A stretch of 64,000 nt of DNA from Paraburkholderia flagellata (GTDB taxonomy: Bacteria > Pseudomonadota > Gammaproteobacteria > Burkholderiales > Burkholderiaceae): NCBI RefSeq assembly GCF_021390645.1, contig NZ_JAJEJT010000004.1, forward strand, positions 620,001-684,000, given 5' to 3'. Position numbers and translations under genes: made by a program. Below the pieces are notes generated by a model. That model ran no database searches. It saw nothing but the letters and a program-made list of their open reading frames with translations, and had not been told where the DNA came from. Of this stretch, positions 54,140-63,350 are shown piece by piece; position 1 is the first letter of the stretch; every line of letters begins with the position of its first letter.

Positions 54140-55196
54140 CCGCAGCCGGCTCCGTTGACGCTCGCGCGGACCTTCTCCTTCTCGCGCCCGAACGTGCCGC
54201 GCCAGGCATGGGCGAGCATGAGCGTCGCGCCAATCGCGACGATGTCGCCGGCCAGTGCCGCGCCGAGTGCCGCCGCGCCGTGCAGCGCGTGAGGCGTGGC
54301 GGTGTCGACGATCACTGAGATCCACGTGCCGCCTACGAAGCACACGAGTCCCGCGCGGCCCACGGTCACGACGGCGGGCAGGCGCGCGGCGATGCGCGCG
54401 ATGGTCCCGCGATGAACGAAATACGCCGCCACCACGGCAATGCCGATGAAGTTGACGACGCGCGCGAAGCCGAGATGCTGTTTCATGTCTCCTGGCAGGG
54501 GCTGAGTCAGAACGAACCATTTGACCGCCGCGAACAGCGCCACGGCGGCGATTGCGAATCGTACCAGCCAGCGCGCGGTTTCCGAGATCTCGAAACCGGG
54601 CGGAGCCGGGTGCAGCCGGCAGAGCATGCCGAATACGAACATCAACTGCCACGCAAACGGATCGAACGGCCAGTTCGCGAACGTGCTCGCGCCGATGAGC
54701 GCAGCGAGCAGCGGCGCGAAGGCCCAGAGCAGCAGGCTGCAAACCAGCGTGGACAGCGGCGCGCGGCGGGCGAAGGGCACCGCCGCGGGCACACACAGCG
54801 CAAATATGACATACATCGGCAGCACGCTCGACAGATAGGGCTGGCGCGCGAGCAGCACGACGTGGAACGTCTCGCGCACGGGATGCGTGGCGAACGACGC
54901 CCATCCGCTCAAATCGGCGGCGGCAGGGTTCAGGTGCAAGAGCGCGAGTATCGCGCCCGAGAGCAGCGTGAGCAGGGCGGTCAGCAGATAGGCCCGGTAG
55001 ATTTCCCAGCTGCGCCGCAGGAAGCGCCCAAGCGCTGCGCTCACGCCACGGTGCGCGCGCACGGCCAGATACGCCGCAGCCGACGCGACATCACATGCGA
55101 CAAGGCGCTACCCGGAATGTGATCGAGCACGATCACGATCAGCACGACGCCGCGGAAAAAATCGACTTCGATCGAACGCCCCTGGCGGGACTCCAT
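54136..55196 (-). pseudogene. opgC: opgC, broken by an out-of-frame internal deletion
   Basis: OpgC adds succinyl groups to osmoregulated periplasmic glucans. The N-terminus starts at ATG 55196 (SIEVDFFRGVVLIVIVLDHI) and reads to a stop at about 55041. The remainder, beginning ASAAAYLAVRAHRG near 55086 and running through RFLRRSWEIYRAYLLTALLT to 54136, is in another frame. Family members carry about 20 residues between these parts, around a conserved CDAAEVFVFLGG that is missing here. So a deletion of roughly 60-70 bases near 55087 removed it and shifted the frame. The distal part could still be translated from ATG 55062 (308 residues) but would lack the first helices. The stop overlaps the tannase start. 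Confidence 0.8.
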
Positions 55197-55416
55197 GGTG
55201 CCCTCGCATGCATCGCGGAGGTGCCGCTCAGGCAGGCGCCAACTACTCGATGAATGACAGGGCGGCGAGTCACGAACTGCGCCGCCCATGTGCGTACGAG
55301 CGCATTGCGCAGGTATCGTTCCTTGCTCGCGGGGTGGCTTGCGGCTCGTGCGCCTGAAATGACGTACACGCCATATTGCCGCCAGCTGCGTGCCAGCCGG
55401 TTTTCGACGTTGCGGC

Positions 55417-55893
55417 TTACTGCGCCGCGGCGGCGCGCTCGATCGCGGCGATGTCGATCTTGCGCATTTGCATCATCGCGTCCATCGCGCGCTTGCCGGC
55501 TTCGCGATCGGCGCCGAAGACGCATTCGAGCAGGCGCTTTGGCGTGATCTGCCACGAAAACCCCCAGCGGTCCTTGCACCAGCCGCAGTCCGATTCCTCG
55601 CCGCCGTTGCCGACGATCGCGTTCCAGTAGCGGTCGGTCTCTTCCTGGCTATGGGTCTCGACCATGAAGCTCACGGCTTGATTTGCCGTGAAGTTGGGGC
55701 CGCCGTTCAGGCCCACGAAGCGCCGGCCGAGTACCGTGAATTCGACCACCAGTTCCGCCCCTGTGCCGATGCCCGGTATGGGGGAAACATGGGCGGCCCC
55801 GACATGGCTGTCCGGAAACGTCGCGGCGTAGAACTCCGCCGCTTCGCGCGCTCTCCCTTCATCGAACCACAGGCAAGTCACAAGCTCCGCCAT
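55417..55893 (-). CDS. VOC-family protein (PhnB-like)
   Basis: 158 residues from ATG 55893, with AAGGAG upstream. The sequence [20 protein letters not shown], then [20 protein letters not shown] and [14 protein letters not shown] match the PhnB/3-demethylubiquinone methyltransferase-like VOC family, whose members are often of unknown function. The next gene upstream is opposite and its neighbour on this strand is opgC, 220 bases away. Confidence 0.85.
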   Translation of the reverse strand: MAELVTCLWFDEGRAREAAEFYAATFPDSHVGAAHVSPIPGIGTGAELVVEFTVLGRRFVGLNGGPNFTANQAVSFMVETHSQEETDRYWNAIVGNGGEESDCGWCKDRWGFSWQITPKRLLECVFGADREAGKRAMDAMMQMRKIDIAAIERAAAAQ

Positions 55894-55993
55894 CACGATC
55901 TCCTTCGAGGAATGCGCCTCCCTGGAGGCGCGCAGCGCTCATTGTGACAAAGCCTCGGCCGCGTGTGGGATTTTTGCTGGCTGAGCACGGCAG

Positions 55994-56254
55994 TTAGTCA
56001 ATGCATTGCTGGATGGCGAGTGACGTGGCAGTGTGCGAATCCGTCTTGCCGTGTTCCGAATGTGATTCGGACTGCGATGCAAGGCACAGCGCGAGATTGG
56101 CGCGAGTGCTGCTGGGAGTGGAAATGAGCGCAAGCAGTAATGCGATCACCGCCGCAACGAGAATAGCGCCGCCGCGCAAGATCGCGCGCAGAGCGGGCGA
56201 CAAGGGGAAAATCGCGCTATAGCGTGACGTATGTTCGACGATGGTTCGGAACAT
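55994..56254 (-). CDS. Possible small membrane protein
   Basis: 86 residues: a short N-terminus, one strong hydrophobic helix (GGAILVAAVIALLLALISTP) and a polar tail rich in Ser and His. The ribosome site is poor, and a short frame overlaps it on the other strand, so it is only a candidate. No family is recognised. Confidence 0.35.
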   Translation of the reverse strand: MFRTIVEHTSRYSAIFPLSPALRAILRGGAILVAAVIALLLALISTPSSTRANLALCLASQSESHSEHGKTDSHTATSLAIQQCID

Positions 56255-56378
56255 GACGGGCTCTTTTCGGTGAACGTCGAGGACATGACGTCACGATAGG
56301 CAGGCCGGGCAGCCACAACAAGACCCAGCGGCGCGTCAAAACATGGAGCCACGCATGGCAGGATCGAGGCGCATAAGA

Positions 56379-57290
56379 CTACCTCAGGAATGCTTGACGA
56401 TATGCATTCGGTGCGGCGCCGAACGCGTCGCGAAAGCGATGGCTGAAGTGGCTCGCGTTCGCGTACCCGCACTCTGCTGCAATCTGCGCGAGCGGCAGGG
56501 CGGTCGTGCGCAACAGGACGCGGGCGCGCTCCAGCCGCTGCGCCGCAATCCATGCATGCGGCGCCTGCCCGAACGAGGCGCGGAACATGCGCGCGAGATG
56601 GTATTCGGAAAGGCACGCCACGTCGGCCAGTGCGCCGAGCGTCAGTCCATCGCCAAGGTGGGCGTCGATATAGTCGCGCAGGCGTCGGCGCGTCGACACG
56701 GCAAGGCCGCCCTTGAGGACCGCGCCGGAGCGCCGTACACCCTGGCTGCGCAGCAGCAGGCTCAGCACTTCGTGCGCCGTTTCGTTGCTGCGCAGGAGGC
56801 CCTCTGGATCGGCCCAGTCCTCGTTGGCCAGCGCCTGGCAGAGCACGGCAATCCGGTCGTCTTCGAAATACGTGCGGTCGGCGAGCGTGAGTTCGCGCGG
56901 TTCCCGGTCGAGTTCGCGCACCGCGCGCTGCGTGAAGTGCTCGGGCAAGAAATACAGATGCATGAAATGCATGTGGCCGCGCACCCACCAGCGCGATTCA
57001 TGGTCGCCGGGAAGCGCGCAGAGCCGGCTTGGCGCGCCATAAACGCCGGGCAGTTTCTGCCGCTCCGTGCGGTAGCCGCCGTCGAGATAGCACGACAGCG
57101 TGTGATGGCCCGGCCGGTCGTAGATCGTCTCGGCCTCGCGCGTTTCGCGCGTCCAGACGGCGGCCGCTAACTGGTCGCCGAGCCAGGCAAAGCGCTCCAG
57201 CGTCGCATTGGCCGCGCTCAGCGTGCGGCACACCGAGTGCAGCCCAAAGGGCGTCTCGTCGGGCGCGGGAAGCGGCACCTGGGCGTTCAT
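56379..57290 (-). CDS. AraC-family transcriptional regulator
   Basis: 303 residues from ATG 57290; ATG 57311 is an alternative. The N-terminal half is an effector domain with no recognised signature. The C-terminal 100 residues carry two helix-turn-helix units: LTLGALADVACLSEYHLARM and LPLAQIAAECGYANASHFSH, followed by the FRDAFGAAPNAYR end. It is divergent from an EamA transporter gene, with a tandem 13-bp repeat between them, so it probably controls that gene. Confidence 0.87.
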   Translation of the reverse strand: MNAQVPLPAPDETPFGLHSVCRTLSAANATLERFAWLGDQLAAAVWTRETREAETIYDRPGHHTLSCYLDGGYRTERQKLPGVYGAPSRLCALPGDHESRWWVRGHMHFMHLYFLPEHFTQRAVRELDREPRELTLADRTYFEDDRIAVLCQALANEDWADPEGLLRSNETAHEVLSLLLRSQGVRRSGAVLKGGLAVSTRRRLRDYIDAHLGDGLTLGALADVACLSEYHLARMFRASFGQAPHAWIAAQRLERARVLLRTTALPLAQIAAECGYANASHFSHRFRDAFGAAPNAYRQAFLR

Positions 57291-57332
57291 GGTTGGGGCA
57301 GTGGGCTGCAAGTCGATGATTTCGAAGCGGGT

Positions 57333-57365
57333 TTTGAAAGCGCGTTTTCAAAGCGCGTTTTCAAA
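57333..57365. promoter_or_regulatory. Tandem 13-bp repeat plus dyad, probable AraC operator
   Basis: GCGCGTTTTCAAA occurs twice back-to-back (57340-57352 and 57353-57365). TTTGAAA at 57333-57339 and TTTCAAA at 57346-57352 also form a dyad. It lies between the divergent AraC and EamA genes. AraC proteins usually bind direct repeats. Confidence 0.5.
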
Positions 57366-57492
57366 GTATACGCGTGTGCCCTTGCTATCGCCGGCCGTGC
57401 CCAGGCGCTGGCAAGAAATGCGCAATCCTGGACAAGTCCGCGCCGCTCGCGTGCGCCATAGTTGGGGCATCGACTCGAGGTCCTTTCCGGCA

Positions 57493-58392
57493 ATGAACCT
57501 TTTACTTTACGTACTGACCGTCCTGATCTGGGGCACCACCTGGATCGCCATCAAGTGGCAGCTTGGCGTCGTGCCAGCGCCCGTTTCGATCGCCTGGCGT
57601 TTCGGGCTCGCGGCGCTCCTGGTGTTCGCGCTGCTGGCGGTCATGCGCCGCCCCGTATGGCCGCCGCGCGCGGCATGGCGCTATCTCGTCGCCCAGGGGC
57701 TGGCGCTGTTCTGCCTCAATTTCTTGTGCTTTTACTATGCCGAGAGCATCGTGCCGAGCGGACTCGTCGCCGTGGTGTTCTCGACCGCGCCGCTCCTGAA
57801 TTCGATCAACGGGCGCATCTTCATGGGCCGGCCGCTGCAACCCACGGCCGTGGGCGGGGCCGCACTGGGTCTGATCGGGATCATTTGCCTCTTCCTGCAG
57901 CAGATGGCCGGCCATATCGGCGATGAGACGGCGTGGCTCGGCCTCGCGGTGGCGTTCCTCGGCACGCTGTGTTTCTCCACGGGCAATTTGCTGTCCAGCC
58001 GCATGCAGTCGATGGGCCTCAATCCGCTCGTCACGAATGGCTGGGCCATGCTGATCGGCACCGCAGTGCTCGTCGCCGGCAGCGCTGTGGCCGGATTGCC
58101 GTTCAGGCTCGAAATGGACGCGCGCTACCTCGGCGCGCTGGCCTGGCTCGTCGTGGCTGGTTCGGTGATCGGTTTCACGGCCTACCTGACGCTGGTTGGC
58201 CGGATCGGGCCCGAGCGCGCTGCGTATTGCACAGTCTTGTTCCCGATCGTTGCGCTGGCGGTTTCGACTGTCTACGAGGGGTACCGCTGGTCCTTGCTTG
58301 CCGTTATCGGCCTTTTGCTGGTCGTCTCGGGCAACCTCGTCGCGTTCGACTTGACGCGGCGCCTGTTCGCGCGGCGCGCGCCGGCGTCGTGA
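57493..58392 (+). CDS. EamA-family (DMT) transporter
   Basis: 299 residues from ATG 57493. Ten membrane segments form two EamA repeats: the first opens at LLLYVLTVLIWGTTWIAIKW and the second near LGTLCFSTGNLLSSRMQSMG. Family members (YdcZ/RhaT/RarD-like) export or import amino acids and small metabolites. An upstream open frame of about 95 codons is not protein-like. It is divergent from the AraC regulator. Confidence 0.87.
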   Translation: MNLLLYVLTVLIWGTTWIAIKWQLGVVPAPVSIAWRFGLAALLVFALLAVMRRPVWPPRAAWRYLVAQGLALFCLNFLCFYYAESIVPSGLVAVVFSTAPLLNSINGRIFMGRPLQPTAVGGAALGLIGIICLFLQQMAGHIGDETAWLGLAVAFLGTLCFSTGNLLSSRMQSMGLNPLVTNGWAMLIGTAVLVAGSAVAGLPFRLEMDARYLGALAWLVVAGSVIGFTAYLTLVGRIGPERAAYCTVLFPIVALAVSTVYEGYRWSLLAVIGLLLVVSGNLVAFDLTRRLFARRAPAS

Positions 58393-58399
58393 GCGGATT

Positions 58400-59248
58400 T
58401 CAGCGCGCCGGGCTGGCCCTCAGCGCGTTGGCGTAGCGTCGATACAGCCAGGCGGAACACGGCGCGCCAACATAAAGCGCGCCGAAGGCAGAGAGTGCGG
58501 TGGCGGGCGCGCCGAAGGCGTTGAGCGTGTTGAGCGAAGCGAGACCGTGGTGCCGCGAGGCGAGGTCGGAGGCCGCAACCACGGTCGATGCAGCGAACGT
58601 TGGCAGCCCGGCGCAAAACTGAATGGACCAGATGCTCCAGCAATGCCCACGTGTATCGGTCCAGCCTTCGCGTATCCTGAGCGTGCCACCAATGGCGACG
58701 TGCGTATGGAGCAGGCTCAGCCGCGTGAGCACGAAACAACTGATGCCAGCGCCAATCAACACGAAAGCTGCCCCGACGATCGGTATCAGGATGCGCGCTT
58801 CGACAGGGAACTGCGTAGTCGCGGTTGTCAATGGGTGAGCGAGCAAGATCGTCAGCCCGAGGTACAGCACCATGGTCAGCGCCATGGCCAGGCCGACGAG
58901 CACCAGCGCGAGCATGGTGAGTCCCTAGGTGCAGCCAAGAAATCGCCAATAGCTCGGGCCTGAGATTGGTTGCGCGTTCGTCGAATCGGTTTCAAGCAGT
59001 ACGAAACGTATGGCGTGCATGATGAGGAGCGCAAATAGCGCGCTGTCCATCAATTCGAAGACGCCCAGCGGGACGTAGGTGAGAAGCCTGAACGGCGGTG
59101 TGCGGTCGGGGCGCAGCGCGTTCACGGCGAACGGCGACAGCCATGTGTAGAGCGCGAGCAAAATCGCGAACGCGGGCCGGTGACGGAGGTATCGCCAGCC
59201 GTCGCGCCATGCGCCCTTCACGCACTGACCCAATGTGATCGACTCCAT
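58400..59248 (-). pseudogene. Membrane protein gene split by an in-frame TAG
   Basis: One frame runs from ATG 59248 (MESITLGQCVKGAWRDGWRY) to 58400, 283 codons, interrupted by TAG at 58927-58925. The first part is 107 residues with two or three hydrophobic helices, ending RFLGCT. After the stop, GLTMLALVLVGLAMALTMVL continues in the same frame for 171 residues with four more helices. The join lies inside a hydrophobic region, so this looks like one multi-pass membrane protein with a nonsense change (for example TGG to TAG). A two-gene layout starting at ATG 58915 is possible but has no good ribosome site. Confidence 0.65.
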
Positions 59249-59839
59249 TCGAACCCCTTGCGCGTTGAGTGTCGCAGTCGCCTCGAAGCGCCGGCCGGCC
59301 GTTAATGCGTTGTGCATCAGTTGCCCCAGCCCGGGCGGCCGCGTCGATTGTGACGAGCGGCGGGCGGCCCGTCTGTGGGTTGGCACACCGAGCCTTCCCG
59401 TGGCCTGTTCGAATGAATATCAAATGCCTTCATTTTTATTACGAAATCGGCGGCCGGTATAAATTCATCGTTTGCACTAAAGATTCGTGTGAAGGTTGCC
59501 GATACCCTCGGATGGGCAGATAAACATGAATGCAAACACGCGGCGTGCCAGCCGCTCCGGGGTTACCGCGTACGCCCGCGCCTGCGGGGATTGAAACAAA
59601 TGCAAAGCCGATGGCCAATGTACGCGTGCAGCACACACCAGCACGCGCTGTTTACCCTCCTGGCGAGCGCGCTCCCCACACCGCTGTTCAGTTTCACTGC
59701 CGCAATCAAGCCCGATGGCACGGCGACGACTCCAGCGGGCGGATAAGGGTATGGCATTGCAGACACTGCGAAATCCGTTCAGTGCGTCGCGTGATCTGCG
59801 CCGGGGACAGGGACAAGACAAAGACGGGAGAGGCCAGTA
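59249..59839. other. Intergenic stretch, no gene seen
   Basis: About 590 bases, partly AT-richer (around 59430-59510) than the neighbours. Several short frames exist on both strands but none has a ribosome site with protein-like composition. A 261-residue minus-strand frame (59477-60262) is arginine- and cysteine-rich and unlikely. Confidence 0.45.
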
Positions 59840-60214
59840 ATGAAGGTTCACGCTAGTGCGCTCACGCTGCTGCGATGGTTGGCGCAACGCGAAAGTGCGT
59901 CGGTCAGCGAAATGACTGCATCGGGCTTGATGAGTTCGCGCGAAGCCTCCGATGTCGTTCGCTACGCCATGCGCAACGGCGCCGCCGAACGCGTCAAGAC
60001 GGGCGCGTGTGCGGGAGGATCCGCGCGCTACCGATCGACCGGCGTGCCGCTGCCCGAGCCACGGACGGCGCCGGCCGGTGCGTCGTTCGACGGCTTGTTG
60101 ACTGCATGGGGAATCGCCCAGCAGCCCCCCGAGCTTCCCGCGGTGCGTACGCGCGTGTATCAGATCGAAGATAACGGCCAGGATAATCGGGGTGAAAATC
60201 GCCTCGGAAAATGA
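59840..60214 (+). CDS. Small orphan protein, possibly DNA-binding
   Basis: 124 residues from ATG 59840, with GGAGAGG upstream. The first 55 residues (ASALTLLRWLAQRESASVSE and MSSREASDVVRYAMRNGAAE) look like a winged-helix, with a MarR-like S-x-E-A-S helix. The tail is Pro/Ala-rich and polar and ends QIEDNGQDNRGENR. I do not recognise a family. It is isolated between non-coding stretches, and similar short proteins are often of phage or plasmid origin, but nothing else here supports that. Confidence 0.45.
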   Translation: MKVHASALTLLRWLAQRESASVSEMTASGLMSSREASDVVRYAMRNGAAERVKTGACAGGSARYRSTGVPLPEPRTAPAGASFDGLLTAWGIAQQPPELPAVRTRVYQIEDNGQDNRGENRLGK

Positions 60215-60440
60215 AAGCTCAATGATTGAAGCCAATTGCGAGCAATTGAGAAAAATAGGCAAATAAAGAACTGATACACCGTGCGGCGGACCGTCTGTGC
60301 CGCGGGGCGTTCCGGTTCGTTTTCCGTACGCCTGGCGTCAAGTGATGGTTCGATTTTCGCCGTTGACTATCGCAAGGATGGCAACGGCAACCCTGCGCCG
60401 ATGTGCGCAATAAAACGAACCAAGAAAGGGTCCTCTCCTG

Positions 60441-60944
60441 ATGTCGAAACAGATCATGCACGTCGCGCTATATGCGACGTTGAGTTGCGCTGCGCTGGGC
60501 GCGGCGGCACCAGCCTCGGCTGAACTCGGCGGTATGCACACGCCTGCGCCGGCGTCGGCTGTCTCCAGTTCGGTCAATGCGGCCGTCGTCCACGCTGCAA
60601 CGGCCGTCGCCGGTACCACGAGCGCTGCCTCGTACACGGTGACGCAAACGACTTTCGGCACCGGCACCGTCGTGCGTGAGTACGCCTCGGCAGCCGGAAC
60701 GGTATTCGGCATCGCCTGGAGCGGGCCGATCATGCCGAATCTCCCCGTTCTGCTCGGCACTTACTTCACGCAATATGACAGCGCCCGCGTCGCGCAGCGC
60801 GCGGCCAATCCGGGCCGTGGACCGCTGAATGTCGAGCTTCCCGGTCTTGTCGTGCATTCCGGCGGCCACATGGGAGCGTTCTCCGGGCAGGCCTATCTGC
60901 CCCAATCGTTGCCGACTGGCGTGAGCGCCACCGACATCCAATAA
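60441..60944 (+). CDS. DUF2844-family exported protein
   Basis: 167 residues with a signal peptide (cut near APASAELGG). The rest has the features of DUF2844: a SYTVTQTTFGTGTVVREYAS beta region, FGIAWSGPIMPNLPVLLG and a late SGGHMGAFSGQAYLP. Its gene is followed 21 bases later by a DUF3443 gene, the usual arrangement in Burkholderiaceae, which implies a shared envelope or secreted role that is unknown. Confidence 0.8.
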   Translation: MSKQIMHVALYATLSCAALGAAAPASAELGGMHTPAPASAVSSSVNAAVVHAATAVAGTTSAASYTVTQTTFGTGTVVREYASAAGTVFGIAWSGPIMPNLPVLLGTYFTQYDSARVAQRAANPGRGPLNVELPGLVVHSGGHMGAFSGQAYLPQSLPTGVSATDIQ

Positions 60945-60965
60945 CGAACGAGAACAAGGCGAACC

Positions 60966-62297
60966 ATGTTGAGTATCAATGGAAAACTGGCCCGGATGCT
61001 GGCTGCATCCGGTTTGGCTGCGGCTGTCGTTCTCGTCGCGGGGTGCGGCGGTGGCGGATCGGGCAGTTCCTCGGCGAGCACGACCGGTAGCGGCGGAAGC
61101 GCTGGCAGTACCTCCAACAACCCGGTCACCGCGGGACTCACTGCCGGTGCCGCGGTATCGAGCTTGCCCGCGACACTCGCGAGCAACCAGGTTGCTGTGG
61201 CCGTAGCAGCGGGCTACAAGAACGTTCCGAACATTCCGACGGTCAGCGTCGCGGTTTGCGCCCACGGCACGAGCATTTGCCAAACAATCAACAACGTTCA
61301 AGTCGATACGGGGTCATCGGGATTGCGGCTCACGCTGGATGCGCTGAACAGCGACATGCAGACCGCGTTGCCGGTCGAGACAGCGAACGGCAAATCCGTT
61401 GCCGAGTGCTTCGGTTTTGCCGACGGCAACGCCTGGGGCTCCGTTCGCACGGCGGATGTGACGATCGGCGGTGAAACGGCTTTGAGCGTGCCCATCCACG
61501 TCACGGGTGACCTGCCGCAGACGGCAGCGGGCGGTACCAACGACAGCTGTGCAGTCGGCACGCTCAACGACACGTCGTCGTCAATCGCCGCGCACGGCAT
61601 TCTCGGTATCGGCACCGCGAAATTCGACTGCGGAAGCGGCTGCGCGACCACGCTGAACGGCGTCTATTACGGCTGCACGGGATCGGGGAGTTTGACGAGC
61701 TGCACGGACCTGGGGGTAGCGGTAGGGCAGCAAGTGACGAATCCGGTGCGGATGTTCACGACCGACAACAATGGCGTGATCTTGAACATGCCGGCCGTGA
61801 CGTCGTCGGGCTCGACGAGCGCGACCGGGTTCCTGACATTCGGCATCGGTACGGCATCGAACAACACGTTGCCTGCTTCCGGCATTCAGAAGGTCACCAC
61901 CGACCACTATGGCAACGTGCAAAGTGCATCGCTGAGCGGTACGAGTGTGACGAGCGCATTCTTCGATACCGGCTCGAACGGGCTGTTCTTCGTCGACACC
62001 ACGCTGCCGTCGTGCATTGCCGCGACCAGCTTTTACTGCCCCACTTCGACTGCCTCGCGGACACCTTCCGTCACAGGGTTCAACGGCACCAACGTATCGA
62101 TCGGGCTTAGTATCGGCAACGCAGTGAGTCTGGTCGAAGACGGTGGCTTCGCGTACGCGAACATCGGCGCGCGCATGTCCGGGATCAGCTTCGATTTCGG
62201 CATGCCGTTCTTCTATGGCCGCACGGTGTACGTCAGCTACGATCCCAACACCGACGGCAATTCAGGCGTTGCGTCGCCGGCCTACGTCGCCTTCTAA
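60966..62297 (+). CDS. DUF3443-family lipoprotein with twin DTGS motifs
   Basis: 443 residues. A lipobox (VLVAGC, C27) is followed by a Ser/Gly-rich linker. The domain has two Asp-Thr-Gly-Ser motifs, in VDTGSSGLRL (D114) and FFDTGSNGLFF (D334), 220 residues apart, and an internal glycine-rich GILGIGTAKFDCGSGC. This spacing and the hydrophobic flanks are those of pepsin-like aspartic proteases, so it may be a bilobal protease or a relic of one. DUF3443 itself has no known function. Its gene is paired with DUF2844. Confidence 0.82.
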   Translation: MLSINGKLARMLAASGLAAAVVLVAGCGGGGSGSSSASTTGSGGSAGSTSNNPVTAGLTAGAAVSSLPATLASNQVAVAVAAGYKNVPNIPTVSVAVCAHGTSICQTINNVQVDTGSSGLRLTLDALNSDMQTALPVETANGKSVAECFGFADGNAWGSVRTADVTIGGETALSVPIHVTGDLPQTAAGGTNDSCAVGTLNDTSSSIAAHGILGIGTAKFDCGSGCATTLNGVYYGCTGSGSLTSCTDLGVAVGQQVTNPVRMFTTDNNGVILNMPAVTSSGSTSATGFLTFGIGTASNNTLPASGIQKVTTDHYGNVQSASLSGTSVTSAFFDTGSNGLFFVDTTLPSCIAATSFYCPTSTASRTPSVTGFNGTNVSIGLSIGNAVSLVEDGGFAYANIGARMSGISFDFGMPFFYGRTVYVSYDPNTDGNSGVASPAYVAF

Positions 62298-62310
62298 ACC
62301 GTAGTGCCGT

Positions 62311-62342
62311 ATCCGCGAGCGGCCGCACCGCCGCTCGCGGAT
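62311..62342. terminator. Perfect 13-bp stem-loop between convergent genes
   Basis: ATCCGCGAGCGGC (62311-62323) and GCCGCTCGCGGAT (62330-62342) form a perfect stem with a six-base loop, between the DUF3443 gene and the end of the LysR gene. No T-run, but stem strength and position suggest a bidirectional terminator. Confidence 0.6.
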
Positions 62343-62373
62343 GTCCCAGCGGTCATACGTCCATGGCTGCGCA

Positions 62374-63246
62374 CTAACGCGCCAGCCGCGCCCGAAGAAA
62401 CTCGATAAAGCGCTGCGTTTTCGCCGGCAGCAGACGCGTTTCCGTGATGGCGTAGACCGTCGTGGGCGTGCCGTGCCACTGCGGCAAAATCCGCCGCAAC
62501 GTGCCACTGGCCACCTCGTCGGCGACGATTTCCTGCGGCAACAGCACGATGCCCAAATCGAGGGTTGCGAGGCGGCGGATCATGCCGACGCTGTTGAGCG
62601 TGAACCGTCCACCCACCGCAACCGTGCTCGTGCGCTTTGCGTCGTGCAAGGTCCACGTGTCCGCCTTGAGGATTCCCAGGCATTCGTGCTGCTCCAGGTC
62701 GGCCGGGTTGGCGGGCTCTCCCGCGCGCTCGAGATAGCCCGGCGAGGCATACAGATAAGGCGTGAGCGACGCCAGCGGACGCGCAATGAGTTGCGAGTTC
62801 TCGGACTCCCCCATGCGGATCGCCACGTCGAACGGGTCACTCACCAGATCGATGCGCCGCGGATTCAGTTCGAAATCGAAGGAGACGGCGGGGTACAGAC
62901 CGGCGAATTCGGCGATCAGGGGCGCGAGATAAGTCACGGCGAAATCGACCGGAAACGAGGCCCGCAGCACGCCGCTGGGCTGCGCGACCATGTCGCCTAG
63001 CTGTTCGTGCGCGAGACGGGCCTCATCGACGATGCGCTTGCAGCGTTCGAAGTAGATCTGGCCCGCTTCGGTCAACTCGATCTTGCGCGTCGTGCGATGC
63101 AGCAGGCGCAGCCCGATTGCTTTTTCCAGGCCGCTGATGCGGCGCGAGATGGTGGAGTTCGGCATGCCTGTCGCGTCTGCGGCACTGCGAAACCCCTTGG
63201 CTTTGACGACCTCCACGAATAAGGCCATGTCGTTCAGTAGCTCCAC
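62374..63246 (-). CDS. LysR-family transcriptional regulator
   Basis: 290 residues. The helix-turn-helix KGFRSAADATGMPNSTISRR (about 16-35) and LEKAIGLRLLHRTTRKIELT are typical of the LysR branch that regulates quinone and oxidoreductase genes. It is divergent from an Old Yellow Enzyme gene 105 bases away, and a TTGGAT/ATCCAA dyad lies between them, so this enzyme is its likely target. Confidence 0.87.
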   Translation of the reverse strand: MELLNDMALFVEVVKAKGFRSAADATGMPNSTISRRISGLEKAIGLRLLHRTTRKIELTEAGQIYFERCKRIVDEARLAHEQLGDMVAQPSGVLRASFPVDFAVTYLAPLIAEFAGLYPAVSFDFELNPRRIDLVSDPFDVAIRMGESENSQLIARPLASLTPYLYASPGYLERAGEPANPADLEQHECLGILKADTWTLHDAKRTSTVAVGGRFTLNSVGMIRRLATLDLGIVLLPQEIVADEVASGTLRRILPQWHGTPTTVYAITETRLLPAKTQRFIEFLRARLAR

Positions 63247-63262
63247 CTTGACTGCTCCACAA

Positions 63263-63281
63263 TTGGATCAATGTTATCCAA
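63263..63281. promoter_or_regulatory. Dyad between LysR and OYE genes
   Basis: TTGGAT (63263-63268) and ATCCAA (63276-63281) form a 6-bp inverted repeat with a 7-base spacer, close to the LysR start codon. A likely operator for the divergent pair. Confidence 0.45.
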
Positions 63282-63350
63282 ATTACCATATTTATCCCAA
63301 CCGTGAAGCAGGCGATGATGCTTCCATCCAAACCAGTCGAGGTGATCATC

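Noticed and set aside
59477..60262. 261-residue minus-strand frame
   Set aside because: Its composition (Arg/Cys-rich) and lack of ribosome site argue against it; the shorter plus-strand gene at 59840 is more likely.
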